This document shows positions 16,785 through 26,774 of a DNA stretch of 64,000 nt, piece by piece. The position numbers and the translations under genes were made by a program. The stretch's first letter is position 1, and each line of letters starts with the position of its first letter. Under the pieces are notes generated by a model. The model saw only the letters and a program-made list of their open reading frames with translations, was not told the origin of the DNA and did no database searches. Source of the stretch: Mammaliicoccus sciuri (GTDB taxonomy: Bacteria; Bacillota; Bacilli; Staphylococcales; Staphylococcaceae); assembly GCF_002901825.1 (NCBI RefSeq), contig NZ_PPQD01000007.1:1-64000 (forward strand), given 5' to 3'.

Positions 16785-18143
16785 TTAAAAGAAAATATGA
16801 GCTAATATTACAATTATCGGTAATGCAATAATTGTACGCATAATATAAATCATGAAGAGTTTCCCTAGGCTTACTGGTATTTTCGAACCGAGTATAACGC
16901 CCCCTACTTCTGATAAATATATTAATTGTGAAATACTTAAAGCACCTACGATAAATCTTGTCATATCACTTGGTACATTACTAATAAGTAATGATGGTAA
17001 GAACATATCTGCAAAACCGATTAATAATGTTTCAGACATTTCTTTTGCATATGGTATTTGCATTAATTCTAATAATGGTACAAATGGTGCACCTAAAATA
17101 CTAAATGTTGGTGTATATTCAGCAACAATAGTTGCTAATGTACCGATTGTCATAACGACTGGTAGTACTGCTAACCACATATCCAATACAGTTTTCACAC
17201 CATTGATAATGAATTGTTTAAAGTCAGGTGATTTTACAGCTTTTTGAGTTGCTTGTTCAAATCCCCATGATATTGGATTATGCGTTTTTGGAATAGATTC
17301 ATTTAATTGTTCAGTACTTCCGTTTGAATACTTATCTGGAATTTGTTTAAGTGGCCAAATTCTAGGCATTATAAAAGCTGCTACAACACAAGCTAAAATA
17401 ACGGATAAATAAAATTTAAAGAAATAATCCATTAAGCCAATTGTTTGAGCAATGACAATTGCAAATGTGATGGATACAACAGAGAATGTTGTCGCAATGA
17501 CAGTTGCCTCTCGACGTGTATAAAAGCCTTGTTCATATTGTTGACTTGTAATCATTACGCCTACAGTTCCATCACCAATAAATGAAGCTAGATTATCAAC
17601 AGTTGATCTACCAGGTAATTTAAATACTGGTCTCATAATTGGCGCAAACATTGGCCCTAAAAACTCTAATAAACCAAAGTCCATTAATAATGGAAGGAAT
17701 AAACCTGCAAAGAAGAATACTGCAAGCAATGTTGGTAATAAATCATTGTAAACCATTAATCCAGTATTTTCATTTACAACTATACCAGGTCCAAAATCGA
17801 AATAAATGAATATTGCAAATATCGCACCTATTATTCTAATTACGACCCAAATCCAATTGACGTTAAACAATTCGTTCGCTATAGATCTCTTAGTAGAAGT
17901 ACTGAATATCGTAGAATAGATTAATGTCATTACTGCAGAGAAACTAATTAAAAGCATTATAATTAGTCCAGCATAGTCACCTATCCAATCTAAAGCTGTA
18001 TTTGCAAGGTATGCAACAGGTAAACTTGTTTCTTTCTCCCCTTTATCGTCAGTTACCGTAACGGGAACTAAAAATAAATATATTCCTAGCACTGATAATA
18101 TAATAAACTTTAACCTTCCTACTAAAACGCTCGTCTCTTTCAT
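16785..18143 (-). CDS. yjiH: YjiH-family membrane protein with nucleoside-recognition Gate domain
   Basis: A 452-residue membrane protein with about ten to eleven helices. The Gate domain signature lies around GRSTVDNLASFIGDGTVGVMITSQQYEQGFYTRREA. A second copy-like segment ends in EVGGVILGSKIP. Such proteins are predicted transporters of nucleosides or related molecules, none proven for this branch. The start at 18143 follows AAGGAGAG. A perfect cre about 90 bp upstream implies catabolite control by CcpA. It is monocistronic. Confidence 0.8.
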   Translation of the reverse strand: MKETSVLVGRLKFIILSVLGIYLFLVPVTVTDDKGEKETSLPVAYLANTALDWIGDYAGLIIMLLISFSAVMTLIYSTIFSTSTKRSIANELFNVNWIWVVIRIIGAIFAIFIYFDFGPGIVVNENTGLMVYNDLLPTLLAVFFFAGLFLPLLMDFGLLEFLGPMFAPIMRPVFKLPGRSTVDNLASFIGDGTVGVMITSQQYEQGFYTRREATVIATTFSVVSITFAIVIAQTIGLMDYFFKFYLSVILACVVAAFIMPRIWPLKQIPDKYSNGSTEQLNESIPKTHNPISWGFEQATQKAVKSPDFKQFIINGVKTVLDMWLAVLPVVMTIGTLATIVAEYTPTFSILGAPFVPLLELMQIPYAKEMSETLLIGFADMFLPSLLISNVPSDMTRFIVGALSISQLIYLSEVGGVILGSKIPVSLGKLFMIYIMRTIIALPIIVILAHIFF

Positions 18144-18231
18144 ACTTTCTCTCCTTTTCGCAAGACTAACTATACACAATAATTAATAAATATTCAATAC
18201 TATTCATCTCTAATTGTATTATATATTTTTA

Positions 18232-18245
18232 TGTAAGCGCTGTCA
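18232..18245 (-). promoter_or_regulatory. perfect cre site upstream of yjiH
   Basis: TGTAAGCGCTGTCA matches all 14 positions of the Gram-positive cre consensus TGWAANCGNTNWCA. It lies in the 356-bp gap between yjiH and the divergent MFS gene. That gap is otherwise AT-rich and shows only an extended -10 (TGTTATAAT, 18461-18469) for the MFS gene. Confidence 0.75.
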
Positions 18246-18499
18246 TCAAAAATAATAGATTTATTAATTAAATTTATATATATAACATTAAAGAAATCTT
18301 ACTTCTATATTATTAATATTTTAAATATTCAAACTACTGTATAAATCCCGTATTATCATATTGAACTAACGTGCTTACTTAGCATTTTTATACAATTAAT
18401 CTTGAGTCGCTTTTATATTGTTCGGGTATTAAATTTTATCTGTATTTTTACAAATCACACTGTTATAATCATGATTATATGTCAAAGAGAAGGAGTTAT

Positions 18500-19660
18500 A
18501 TGATGTCGAAACCTCGATTAATTACATTTATGTTAAGCGTATTTGTTGTGGGAATGGTTGAACTAATGATTGCAGGTATACTTACTTTAATGAGTAAAGA
18601 TTTGAATGTATCAGAAGCAATTGTAGGACAACTTGTAACAGTTTATGCATTAACATTCGCAATTAGTGGTCCCATACTTGTTAAACTCACTAAAAACGTC
18701 TCACCAAAGACTATATTATTAGTAAGTATGGCTATATTTATTTTAGGAAACGGGATAATTGCGATTTCACCTAACTTTACAATACTAGTAATAGGTAGAA
18801 TACTATCTTCAGCGGCTGCTGCAATTATTGTCGTGAAGATTTTATCTTTAACTGTTGTGTATTCAAATCCAAGCGAACGCGGGAAAATGATTGGACTTGT
18901 TTATACTGGTTTCAGTGCAGCTAACGTACTTGGTGTTCCTCTAGGCACTAAAATAGGTGATTTAGTAGGTTGGAGAATGTCATTTGTATTTATATCTACA
19001 GTAGGGATTATTGCACTTATACTTATTATTTTTAATGTAGCAAGTAATAAAATAGATACAGTAGAATCTTCTAATCAAAGCCAAGATTACAAAGTCGTTC
19101 ATCCGTTAGAAATTGTAAAATATTTAAGCATAACTTTCCTTATATTAGCGGCAAATTATGTTGTCGTAACGTATATTAGTCCGTTACTATCTGTGTATGG
19201 ATATGATTTAAATATCGTATCACTTGTACTACTCGTAGCTGGTATCGGTGCAATTATTGGTACTTCATTAGGTGGATATATTACAGATGCATTAGGCAGT
19301 AAAAAGTGGCTATTAATTTCATTAAGTACTTATACAGTACTAATGCTTGTATTTGAACAATTCTTACCTATACTTGTTATTACATTAATAGGCGTATTTG
19401 CTTGGAATATTGTCCAATGGGGATCAAATCCACCTATCCAAATCGGTATCATCTCTCAAATTGAAGGAGATACAAGTGCGGCAATGAGTTGGAATATGTC
19501 TAGTTTAAATGCAGGAATAGGCGCTGGTTCATTATTAGGTGGTATATTTGTATCATACTTTAATGTTGTATCTAGTCTATATGTAGCTGGTGCATTGAGC
19601 TTCATTGCATTCCTAATTTGTTTAACGATTAAGAAACAACCAAAGACTCAAAAAGCATAA
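18500..19660 (+). CDS. MFS transporter, DHA1 (12-TM, AraJ/PbuE-like)
   Basis: A 386-residue transporter with 12 predicted helices. ELMIAGILTLMSKDLNVS in TM1 and GRILSSAAAAIIV in TM4 fit the DHA1 branch that includes arabinose, purine and drug exporters. The start at 18500 follows AAGGAG by six bases. The gene is alone between divergent yjiH and convergent asp23. Substrate unknown. Confidence 0.83.
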   Translation: MMSKPRLITFMLSVFVVGMVELMIAGILTLMSKDLNVSEAIVGQLVTVYALTFAISGPILVKLTKNVSPKTILLVSMAIFILGNGIIAISPNFTILVIGRILSSAAAAIIVVKILSLTVVYSNPSERGKMIGLVYTGFSAANVLGVPLGTKIGDLVGWRMSFVFISTVGIIALILIIFNVASNKIDTVESSNQSQDYKVVHPLEIVKYLSITFLILAANYVVVTYISPLLSVYGYDLNIVSLVLLVAGIGAIIGTSLGGYITDALGSKKWLLISLSTYTVLMLVFEQFLPILVITLIGVFAWNIVQWGSNPPIQIGIISQIEGDTSAAMSWNMSSLNAGIGAGSLLGGIFVSYFNVVSSLYVAGALSFIAFLICLTIKKQPKTQKA

Positions 19661-19699
19661 AAAAAGCGAGTGAGATATTTATCTCACTCGTCTTTTTTT
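19661..19699. terminator. bidirectional terminator between the MFS gene and asp23
   Basis: GAGTGAGAT/ATCTCACTC stem with four-base loop, flanked by an A run and a T run. Confidence 0.9.
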
Positions 19700-19704
19700 A
19701 TACT

Positions 19705-20217
19705 TTATTGTAATTCTTTATTGCTTTTTGATTGGTTTTCTTCATCTGATGATGCGTTCTTTTGTTCGTATTCTTTTCTACTCATAACATCATCAACGTG
19801 CATATTTACTTCAACAACTTCAAGTCCAGTCATATGTTTAACTTGCTCTTTAACTAAGTCCGCAACTTTTTTGAAGATTTTAGGAGCTGATTCGCCATAT
19901 TCTAAAATTACTTTTAAATCTACAGCTGCTTGTTTTTCTCCTACTTCAACAGAAACCCCTTGAGTTACGTTATTTCCAGATGTGAAACGATCAGTTAAGC
20001 TAGAAGCAAAGCCGCCTTTCATATCTAAAATACCTCTAACCTCTCTAGCAGCAATTCCAGCAATTTTTTCTACTACTTCATCTGAAAATGATAATGTATT
20101 TGAAAATTGTTGCTCTTGAGCTTGAGCTTGTTGTTGTTGAGCTTCGCGCTCTTGTTCATTTACCCCTGTTTGTTCATTGTAACTACTTTTTACTTTGTTG
20201 TTGTCTACGTTTGCCAT
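19705..20217 (-). CDS. asp23: alkaline shock protein 23
   Basis: A 170-residue soluble DUF322/Asp23 protein. The core [25 protein letters not shown] and the stretch [27 protein letters not shown] are nearly those of S. aureus Asp23. The ends are Gln/Asn/Glu-rich. It is a very abundant SigB-dependent protein held at the membrane by AmaP, and its loss triggers cell-wall stress genes in S. aureus. It lies third in the amaP-DUF2273-asp23 operon. Confidence 0.97.
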   Translation of the reverse strand: MANVDNNKVKSSYNEQTGVNEQEREAQQQQAQAQEQQFSNTLSFSDEVVEKIAGIAAREVRGILDMKGGFASSLTDRFTSGNNVTQGVSVEVGEKQAAVDLKVILEYGESAPKIFKKVADLVKEQVKHMTGLEVVEVNMHVDDVMSRKEYEQKNASSDEENQSKSNKELQ

Positions 20218-20278
20218 AATAGATTCTCTCCCTTTAATTTATAATTTGTTTATTTGCATTATTTATATTGTAAGCAGT

Positions 20279-20503
20279 CTAACTTATTCTATTTAAGAAA
20301 TTTAAGAACTGCTGTGTACAATCTTTAATATACCCCAACCCTACACCTATTAAACATAGGACTAGGATTAAAACTGTTTTCCAAAAACCAATTGTTAAAA
20401 ATAGTACTGCTAATATTAACATTGCGATAAAACCAATAATTCTCCATTTATATTCTTTAATAAAATTAATGAATTGATTTGGATCTTGATTTTCATTTGG
20501 CAT
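20279..20503 (-). CDS. DUF2273 small membrane protein of the asp23 operon
   Basis: A 74-residue protein with two adjacent helices (about 17-35 and 37-56) after a soluble N-terminus. DUF2273 proteins always accompany Asp23/AmaP genes in staphylococci and relatives. GGAGGTTCCG precedes the ATG. Its exact role is not known. Association with AmaP at the membrane is inferred from the operon. Confidence 0.88.
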   Translation of the reverse strand: MPNENQDPNQFINFIKEYKWRIIGFIAMLILAVLFLTIGFWKTVLILVLCLIGVGLGYIKDCTQQFLNFLNRIS

Positions 20504-20527
20504 AATCGGAACCTCCTATCCTTAGTC

Positions 20528-21067
20528 TTATAAAACTCTTGTGTCACTCGATTTTTGATCTCTGACATTAATCTCAATATTTTTTACAGGTATTTCTGAG
20601 AAATGCTCAACATTTTCCTTAATATCTGATTTAATTCGATCCGTTAATGTTTGAATTTGGCCTGTATCTGAAACCACAAAGAAATCAGCTTTGATTGTTG
20701 CATAAGATTTATTTTTCTTATTATACAGTTTAGAAATAACATTTGGTTGACGTACTTCATCGTATTTTTGAATAGTACGATAAACACATTTTTCAACTGA
20801 ATTTCTCGTAATATAAATGTGACCATCCTCATAGTCACGATGTAAGCCTGGCTTTTTATGTGTTGGTTTAAATGTTGCAAAGAACATCAATATACCAAAG
20901 AATATTAATACGCCTGCACAAGCAATCAACGTTGGTTCAAACCAATTATATTTTAATAATTCTTGTTGATAGCTCTTAATTTGGCTAATATCCAAGTACA
21001 TAAAAAGAAGCGTGCCTACAACTACTATTATGAATAAGCCTAGGAAAAAATTCTTTAATCTTCTCAC
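20528..21067 (-). CDS. amaP: AmaP, Asp23 membrane anchor
   Basis: About 179 residues, with two transmembrane helices near the N-terminus and a C-terminal DUF322-like region that recruits Asp23. The start is uncertain. AGGAGGTG is at about 21075-21082 on the minus strand, and the GTG at 21067 (protein begins RRLKNFF) has the best spacing. A TTG at 21073 is possible. The longest reading frame would start inside the ribosome binding site. Promoter and order match S. aureus. Confidence 0.9.
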   Translation of the reverse strand: MRRLKNFFLGLFIIVVVGTLLFMYLDISQIKSYQQELLKYNWFEPTLIACAGVLIFFGILMFFATFKPTHKKPGLHRDYEDGHIYITRNSVEKCVYRTIQKYDEVRQPNVISKLYNKKNKSYATIKADFFVVSDTGQIQTLTDRIKSDIKENVEHFSEIPVKNIEINVRDQKSSDTRVL

Positions 21068-21112
21068 TGGCAACTGCACCTCCTATGTAAAGTTCTATTA
21101 CTACTCATAGTT

Positions 21113-21137
21113 ATACCCCTAAAACGATTTTGAAAAC
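21113..21137 (-). promoter_or_regulatory. SigB promoter of amaP-asp23
   Basis: Minus strand GTTTTC (21132-21137), 13 bp, GGGTAT (21113-21118). The -10 is exact and the -35 close for SigB, as expected for asp23. The start of amaP is about 40 bp downstream. Confidence 0.75.
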
Positions 21138-21213
21138 TAAATTTTTTAATTTAAGTAAACTTTTTTGGAACATGTTAATAAATCTTAAAATTTGTAGTAA
21201 TTAAAAACTAAAA

Positions 21214-21241
21214 AACTCTCTTCCATTATAGAAAGAGAGTT
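21214..21241 (-). terminator. terminator of fhuCBG
   Basis: Stem AACTCTCTT/AAGAGAGTT followed by TTTTTT on the minus strand, six bases after the fhuG stop. Confidence 0.85.
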
Positions 21242-21246
21242 CATTA

Positions 21247-22263
21247 TTATATATGCGTTGATTTTTGCATTAAGTATAAGAAATAGGGAGCACCAACTAT
21301 TGCAACGATAATACCTGCTGGAAGTCCGTTAGGTTCTAATACAATTTTACCAATTGTATCTGCTACAACAAGTAAAATCGCACCGTTTAACACTGCAATT
21401 GGTAAATATAATTGGTGTCTCGGTCCAACAATACTTCTTGCTATATGTGGTCCCATTAAGCCGACGAAACCAATTCCGCCTGCTACTGAAACTGCAGCTG
21501 ATGATAATACAACAGCTAAGAATACAAGTAGTATTCTTTCTCTATTATTATTAATACCGAAAGAAACGGAAATTTGTTCATTCGTACTTAATACATTTAA
21601 TACATTTGCTTTATAGAATAAGAATGGCATGACAATAGCTAACCATGGGATAAATGCGAACACAAACGGCCATTCATCTCCCCATATATTACCTGCAAAC
21701 CATCTTGCGATAAATTCCATTTGATCTTGATCAAATGTAGACATAATTGTAATAGATGCACCACTCAGAGCAGTAGATAAACCTACACCTATTAAGACCA
21801 TTCTTACAGGGTTTATACCTTCTCCACGTTTATGACTGAATATGAAAATAACCATTGCAGTTGCTAAACCGCCGAGCATACTTACAATTGGTAATACATA
21901 TACAAAATCTCCTGCTTTTATCGTACCAACAACAAGAAATAGTGTAATCATAAACCCGCTTCCTGCATTAATACCAAGAATACCTGGTTCTGCTAAAGGA
22001 TTCTTCGTAATACTTTGTAGGATTGCACCACTTAGTGCTAAACTTGCACCTGCAAGTATTGTGATGAGCATTCTAGGCATTCTAAATTCAAATAATACCA
22101 TTGTATCTAGTTCATTACCTTGTCCAAAAATCGTCTTAAAAAATTGTGTAAAGGACATATTAAATTCACCAGTTGTCATAGCAAATCCCATAGAAGCAAT
22201 AAGTGCGATAACTAATATAATAAATGTAATACGCTGCTTTTTAATTATTTTAGGATGTATCAT
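21247..22263 (-). CDS. fhuG: ferric hydroxamate ABC transporter permease FhuG
   Basis: A 338-residue FecCD-family permease with about nine to ten helices. Signatures are GASLALSGAILQSITKNPLAEPGILGINAG and GGIGFVGLMGPHIAR (the coupling region with the ATPase). It pairs with FhuB to form the channel. Its start overlaps the fhuB stop by four bases (ATGA), showing translational coupling. Order C-B-G and strong likeness of the ATPase to S. aureus FhuC support the assignment. Confidence 0.9.
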   Translation of the reverse strand: MIHPKIIKKQRITFIILVIALIASMGFAMTTGEFNMSFTQFFKTIFGQGNELDTMVLFEFRMPRMLITILAGASLALSGAILQSITKNPLAEPGILGINAGSGFMITLFLVVGTIKAGDFVYVLPIVSMLGGLATAMVIFIFSHKRGEGINPVRMVLIGVGLSTALSGASITIMSTFDQDQMEFIARWFAGNIWGDEWPFVFAFIPWLAIVMPFLFYKANVLNVLSTNEQISVSFGINNNRERILLVFLAVVLSSAAVSVAGGIGFVGLMGPHIARSIVGPRHQLYLPIAVLNGAILLVVADTIGKIVLEPNGLPAGIIVAIVGAPYFLYLMQKSTHI

Positions 22264-23264
22264 AATATTTTACCGTCCCTTCTTACAAGATAAAGGAAGA
22301 ACGGCACACCGATAATTGAGATAACAGCTCCAATAGGTGCTTCTCCTAACATTCTTGCAATCATATCTGCAAATAACAGGATAAAACCTCCAAGAACTGC
22401 TGATAAAGGTATCACACGTTTATAATCAGTTCCAACCATGAATCGAACAATATGTGGCACCATTAATCCGACAAATGCGATTTGTCCAACGATTGAAACC
22501 GCTATACCTGCTAGGAACATTGTAGCAATTAGACTCGTGTATCTAACAAATGTACTATTTTGACCTAATCCTTTTGAAAGTGTATCACCTAAACTAAGTA
22601 TTGTAAGTTGTCTACTCATGATAATAAGGACAATTAAAATAACAATAACAATCGGTGTAGAGATCATAAGTTGTTTCCAAGTTGTACCACTTACACCACC
22701 AACACTCCAGAATGTTAATGTTTGATTTAATCTAAATATTAAAGCAATCCCTTCACTTGCAGCTGTTAAAAGCGCAGATACTGCAGCACCAGCAAGTACT
22801 AATCTCATTGGGCTGAACCCACCTCGTTTAGATGAGCCTACACTCATAACGAGTATGCCACCTATACCAGCACCTACAAATCCAGCAAGCATTAATGTGA
22901 AATAACCTGCATTAGGTATAACGGCTAAAGTTAAAGCAAGCATCATACTCGCACCAGCATTAAGCCCTAATAAACCAGGGTCAGCTAAGCCGTTACGTGT
23001 AACACCTTGCATGACAGCACCGGATACAGCAAGTGCCATACCAACAATGACAGCACCTATTTCTCTCGGAATTCTTATTTCTCTTAATATATTATGTTCT
23101 TCTATTTTTGGATTATAATGAAAAATCGCATCATAAACCACTTGTATCGAAGTCGTCTTTGCACCAAATAAAAATGACAGAAGTAAAACAGCTACAAGTA
23201 ACATGATTGTAACTGTTAGTATAATGGGATAGCGATTAACTTTTAATGATTTAGTCTGAGTCAT
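22260..23264 (-). CDS. fhuB: ferric hydroxamate ABC transporter permease FhuB
   Basis: A 334-residue FecCD permease. GMALAVSGAVMQGVTRNGLADPGLLGLNAGASM and IAFVGLMVPHIVRF are the family motifs. It forms a heterodimer with FhuG in the membrane. No binding-protein gene is in the operon. In S. aureus the lipoproteins FhuD1 and FhuD2 are encoded elsewhere and the same is likely here. AAGGATGG precedes the ATG, and the fhuC stop is 14 bp upstream. Confidence 0.9.
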   Translation of the reverse strand: MTQTKSLKVNRYPIILTVTIMLLVAVLLLSFLFGAKTTSIQVVYDAIFHYNPKIEEHNILREIRIPREIGAVIVGMALAVSGAVMQGVTRNGLADPGLLGLNAGASMMLALTLAVIPNAGYFTLMLAGFVGAGIGGILVMSVGSSKRGGFSPMRLVLAGAAVSALLTAASEGIALIFRLNQTLTFWSVGGVSGTTWKQLMISTPIVIVILIVLIIMSRQLTILSLGDTLSKGLGQNSTFVRYTSLIATMFLAGIAVSIVGQIAFVGLMVPHIVRFMVGTDYKRVIPLSAVLGGFILLFADMIARMLGEAPIGAVISIIGVPFFLYLVRRDGKIL

Positions 23265-23278
23265 TGAGTTGCCATCCT

Positions 23279-24082
23279 TTATAACTTCGTATAGTGCTTA
23301 CATAATAAATTATATGTTACAAGCATTGGTTTTCCAGTTCGTGGGTCTGTAGAGAGCTCTGCATCAATATTGAAGACTTCTTCCAATATTTCATTTGTTA
23401 AAACTTCTTCTGTTTGACCTTGTGCAACAATTTCACCAGATTTCATAGCAATTAAATGATCTGAAAAACGAATTGCTTGGTTAATATCATGTAATACCAT
23501 AATAATTGTACAACCTTGTTCTTTATTTAATTCTTGTACAAGCTCTAAAATTTCTAATTGGTGTGAAATATCTAAATAAGTAGTTGGTTCATCTAAAAAG
23601 ATGATATCTGTTTTTTGTGCGAGAGCCATTGCAATCCAAACACGTTGTCTTTGACCACCACTTAAATCGTTAATCGATCTATATTTAAATTCATGCGTAC
23701 CTGTTACATTTAAAGCCCATTCAATTTCCTCTTTATCTTGTTTTGATAATCTACCGAAACCTTTTTGATGAGGAAATCTACCATAAGATACGAGTTCTCC
23801 AACTGTTAATCCATCTGCAACATCAGGAGATTGTGGCAAAATAGCAATTTTTTTAGCTATTTCTTTAGTTGAAGTTGAATGTAAATTCTTACCATCTAAC
23901 AATACTTGACCTGTTTGTACATTTAATATACGACTTAAAGCTTTTAATAAAGTAGACTTACCACAACCATTTGGTCCAATTATAGAAGTCACTTTGCCAT
24001 CTGGTATTTCAAGATTCAATTCATTAACTATTAATTTTTCACCATAACCTATTGAAATAGCTTCTCCCGTTAAACGATTCAT
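23279..24082 (-). CDS. fhuC: iron-siderophore ABC transporter ATPase FhuC
   Basis: A 267-residue ATPase. Walker A GPNGCGKST, signature LSGGQRQR, Walker B IIFLDEPTTYLD and the switch His (VLHDINQA) are all present. The N-terminus (NRLTGEAISIGYGEK) and the C-terminal DPRTGKPMLVTY are very close to S. aureus FhuC, which also energises staphylobactin-type transporters. The start at 24082 follows AGAGGG. The perfect Fur box upstream shows iron repression. Confidence 0.94.
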   Translation of the reverse strand: MNRLTGEAISIGYGEKLIVNELNLEIPDGKVTSIIGPNGCGKSTLLKALSRILNVQTGQVLLDGKNLHSTSTKEIAKKIAILPQSPDVADGLTVGELVSYGRFPHQKGFGRLSKQDKEEIEWALNVTGTHEFKYRSINDLSGGQRQRVWIAMALAQKTDIIFLDEPTTYLDISHQLEILELVQELNKEQGCTIIMVLHDINQAIRFSDHLIAMKSGEIVAQGQTEEVLTNEILEEVFNIDAELSTDPRTGKPMLVTYNLLCKHYTKL

Positions 24083-24152
24083 AAAGAACCCTCTTTCCAT
24101 TAAAATTAACTCTATTTATATGACATTTTCATTAATTGTATATATCTGTAAA

Positions 24153-24167
24153 TGATAATCATTATCA
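24153..24167 (-). promoter_or_regulatory. Fur box of fhuCBG
   Basis: TGATAATCATTATCA is a perfect 7-1-7 Fur operator, about 70 bp upstream of the fhuC start codon. Confidence 0.93.
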
Positions 24168-24247
24168 TCTTTCACATTCATGTATTATAGCATTTAATAG
24201 TATCTTTTTCTATCATTTTCTGAACATTTTCGTATTCCGTTCACAAA

Positions 24248-24282
24248 AAGAGGTTGGAACACTTAACGTATTCCAACCTCTT
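24248..24282 (-). terminator. terminator of the yitT-like gene
   Basis: A 12-bp perfect stem AAGAGGTTGGAA/TTCCAACCTCTT followed by TTTTTG on the minus strand. Confidence 0.87.
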
Positions 24283-24289
24283 AACATTA

Positions 24290-25126
24290 TTATTCATCTA
24301 CTAAAAATCCATTTCCAAGAACGTCTCTTACGTCATGGACAACGACAAATGCATTTTCATCAAATTTTCTAATCATGCGTTTTGTTCTAGAAAGTTGTGT
24401 CTTCGCAATAACGACATATAAGACATCTGTATCTTTCTTAGAATAATAGCCTCTACCATTTAGAATCGTACAACCACGACCAATTTGTTCATCAATCATT
24501 TTAGCGATTTGATCGGGATTTTGAGAAATGATTGTAACGGCTTTTTTAGGATTTAGACCTTCAATTACAAAGTCCATCACTTTTGTTCCTACATATAATG
24601 AAATCACTGTAAGTAACGCTTTTTCTAAAGGCATTACAGTAAGTGAGAACATCACGACGATAAGGTCAAAGAATAATAGAGCATATGATGTATTAACGTC
24701 TAAATACTTATGCGCTATTCGAGCAAGAATCGTCGTTCCAGCAGTCGTACCACCAGATAATACAATTAGTCCTATACCTAGACCAACCATGAAACCACCA
24801 AAGATTGTATTAATTAAAATTTCATTCGTATGCACAACCCAAGAGTCAGTTAGACCTAGAAATACAGAAATAGCAATAACAGCTATTATCGTATAAACAG
24901 TACTTCTCTTGCTTAAAAATTTATAACCTAACGCAATTAAAATAGCATTTAAAATAAACGTAGACCATGCAGGTGAAATGTCGAATGCATAAAGTAAGAT
25001 TAAAGAAACCCCAGTTACGCCACCTTCACCTAAATTAGCAGAAATGATAAAGGCATTAACACCCGTAGCAAAAATAAAAGACCCTGCCAAAATTAATATC
25101 ATATCTCGTAAAATTCTATTTTTCAT
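24290..25126 (-). CDS. YitT-family membrane protein (DUF161 plus DUF2179)
   Basis: A 278-residue protein. Five to six N-terminal helices (DUF161; GANLGEGGVTGVSLIL-type start and LSGGTTAGTTILARI) are followed by a cytoplasmic DUF2179 domain (about 215-278; NPKKAVTIIS, GRGCTILNGRGYYS). Members are widespread in Firmicutes and uncharacterised. A transport role is assumed. The start at 25126 follows GGAGGTAAGGTC. The longer frame reads through the ribosome binding site. It is monocistronic, with the 41-bp array beginning 175 bp upstream. Confidence 0.85.
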   Translation of the reverse strand: MKNRILRDMILILAGSFIFATGVNAFIISANLGEGGVTGVSLILLYAFDISPAWSTFILNAILIALGYKFLSKRSTVYTIIAVIAISVFLGLTDSWVVHTNEILINTIFGGFMVGLGIGLIVLSGGTTAGTTILARIAHKYLDVNTSYALLFFDLIVVMFSLTVMPLEKALLTVISLYVGTKVMDFVIEGLNPKKAVTIISQNPDQIAKMIDEQIGRGCTILNGRGYYSKKDTDVLYVVIAKTQLSRTKRMIRKFDENAFVVVHDVRDVLGNGFLVDE

Positions 25127-25300
25127 GACCTTACCTCCTCTATATTTTTTAACAGACATATAGATACTACCACAATCCTCAAATCCCCTCAACATGCCGA
25201 TTCTAAATAGAAGACGAATCATATAATGGATGTATAACGATGATGTGAAGAAAGTAGTTTGAATTGAGTGAAGTGATGGAGGAGAGAGAAATAGGTGATG

Positions 25301-25628
25301 TCTTGGCTTTACTAGGAAGTTAAGCTATGACTTAGGGAATCTCTTGGCTTTATTCAGGACTTAAGCCATGACTTAGGGAATCTCTTGGCTTTACTAGGAA
25401 GTTAAGCTATGACTTAGGCTATCTCTTGGCTTTATTCAGGCGTTAAGCCATGACTTAGGGAATCTCTTGGCTTTATTCAGGACTTAAGCCATGACTTGGG
25501 TGATGTCTTGGCTTTACTATGAAGTTAAGCTATGACTTAGGCTATCTCTTGGCTTTACTCAGTCGTTAAGCCATGACTTGGACTATCTCTTGGCTTTATT
25601 CAGACATTAAGCCACAACTCGTGTGTTT
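25301..25628. repeat. 41-bp tandem repeat array 1, eight units
   Basis: Eight units begin at 25301, 25342, 25383, 25424, 25465, 25506, 25547 and 25588, exactly 41 bp apart. Each has a left arm TCTTGGCTTTA and a right arm TTAAGCCATGA (or AAGCTATGA), so each can fold into a hairpin. Two unit types are interleaved: ACTAGGAAGTTAAGCT (units 1 and 3, with unit 6 close) and ATTCAGG-type (units 2, 4, 5, 8). The rest of 25127-25797 has no reading frame beyond a terminator. A second array of the same repeat lies at 52662-52980. Confidence 0.97.
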
Positions 25629-25722
25629 ATTCCTCCTTTAACTCACATCTTCCACTATCTTATATCTTCAATCTCCTTCATATTCACATTCGCCACTTAA
25701 TTCAAACTGTCACCACCAAAAA

Positions 25723-25759
25723 AGTACCGACAAAATCGTTTCTAGATTTTGTCGGTACT
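25723..25759 (-). terminator. terminator of lctP-ldh
   Basis: A 15-bp perfect stem AGTACCGACAAAATC/GATTTTGTCGGTACT, then TTTTTT on the minus strand. Confidence 0.9.
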
Positions 25760-25797
25760 ACTGTCTTCGTATATTAAATCCCTGATATATCTTCCTC

Positions 25798-26763
<966 letters not shown>

Positions 26764-26774
26764 TCAATTTATAT

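Noticed and set aside
18419-18436. SigB promoter (GGGTAT) upstream of the DHA1 transporter
   Set aside because: No acceptable -35 at 12-15 bp spacing. An extended -10 nearer the gene explains transcription better.
18144-18499. Riboswitch in the yjiH-MFS intergenic region
   Set aside because: No conserved aptamer motif or terminator/anti-terminator pair is visible. Only a cre and a promoter element are supported.
25301-25628. CRISPR-like array
   Set aside because: Units are contiguous similar 41-mers without unique spacers, and no cas genes are in the window.
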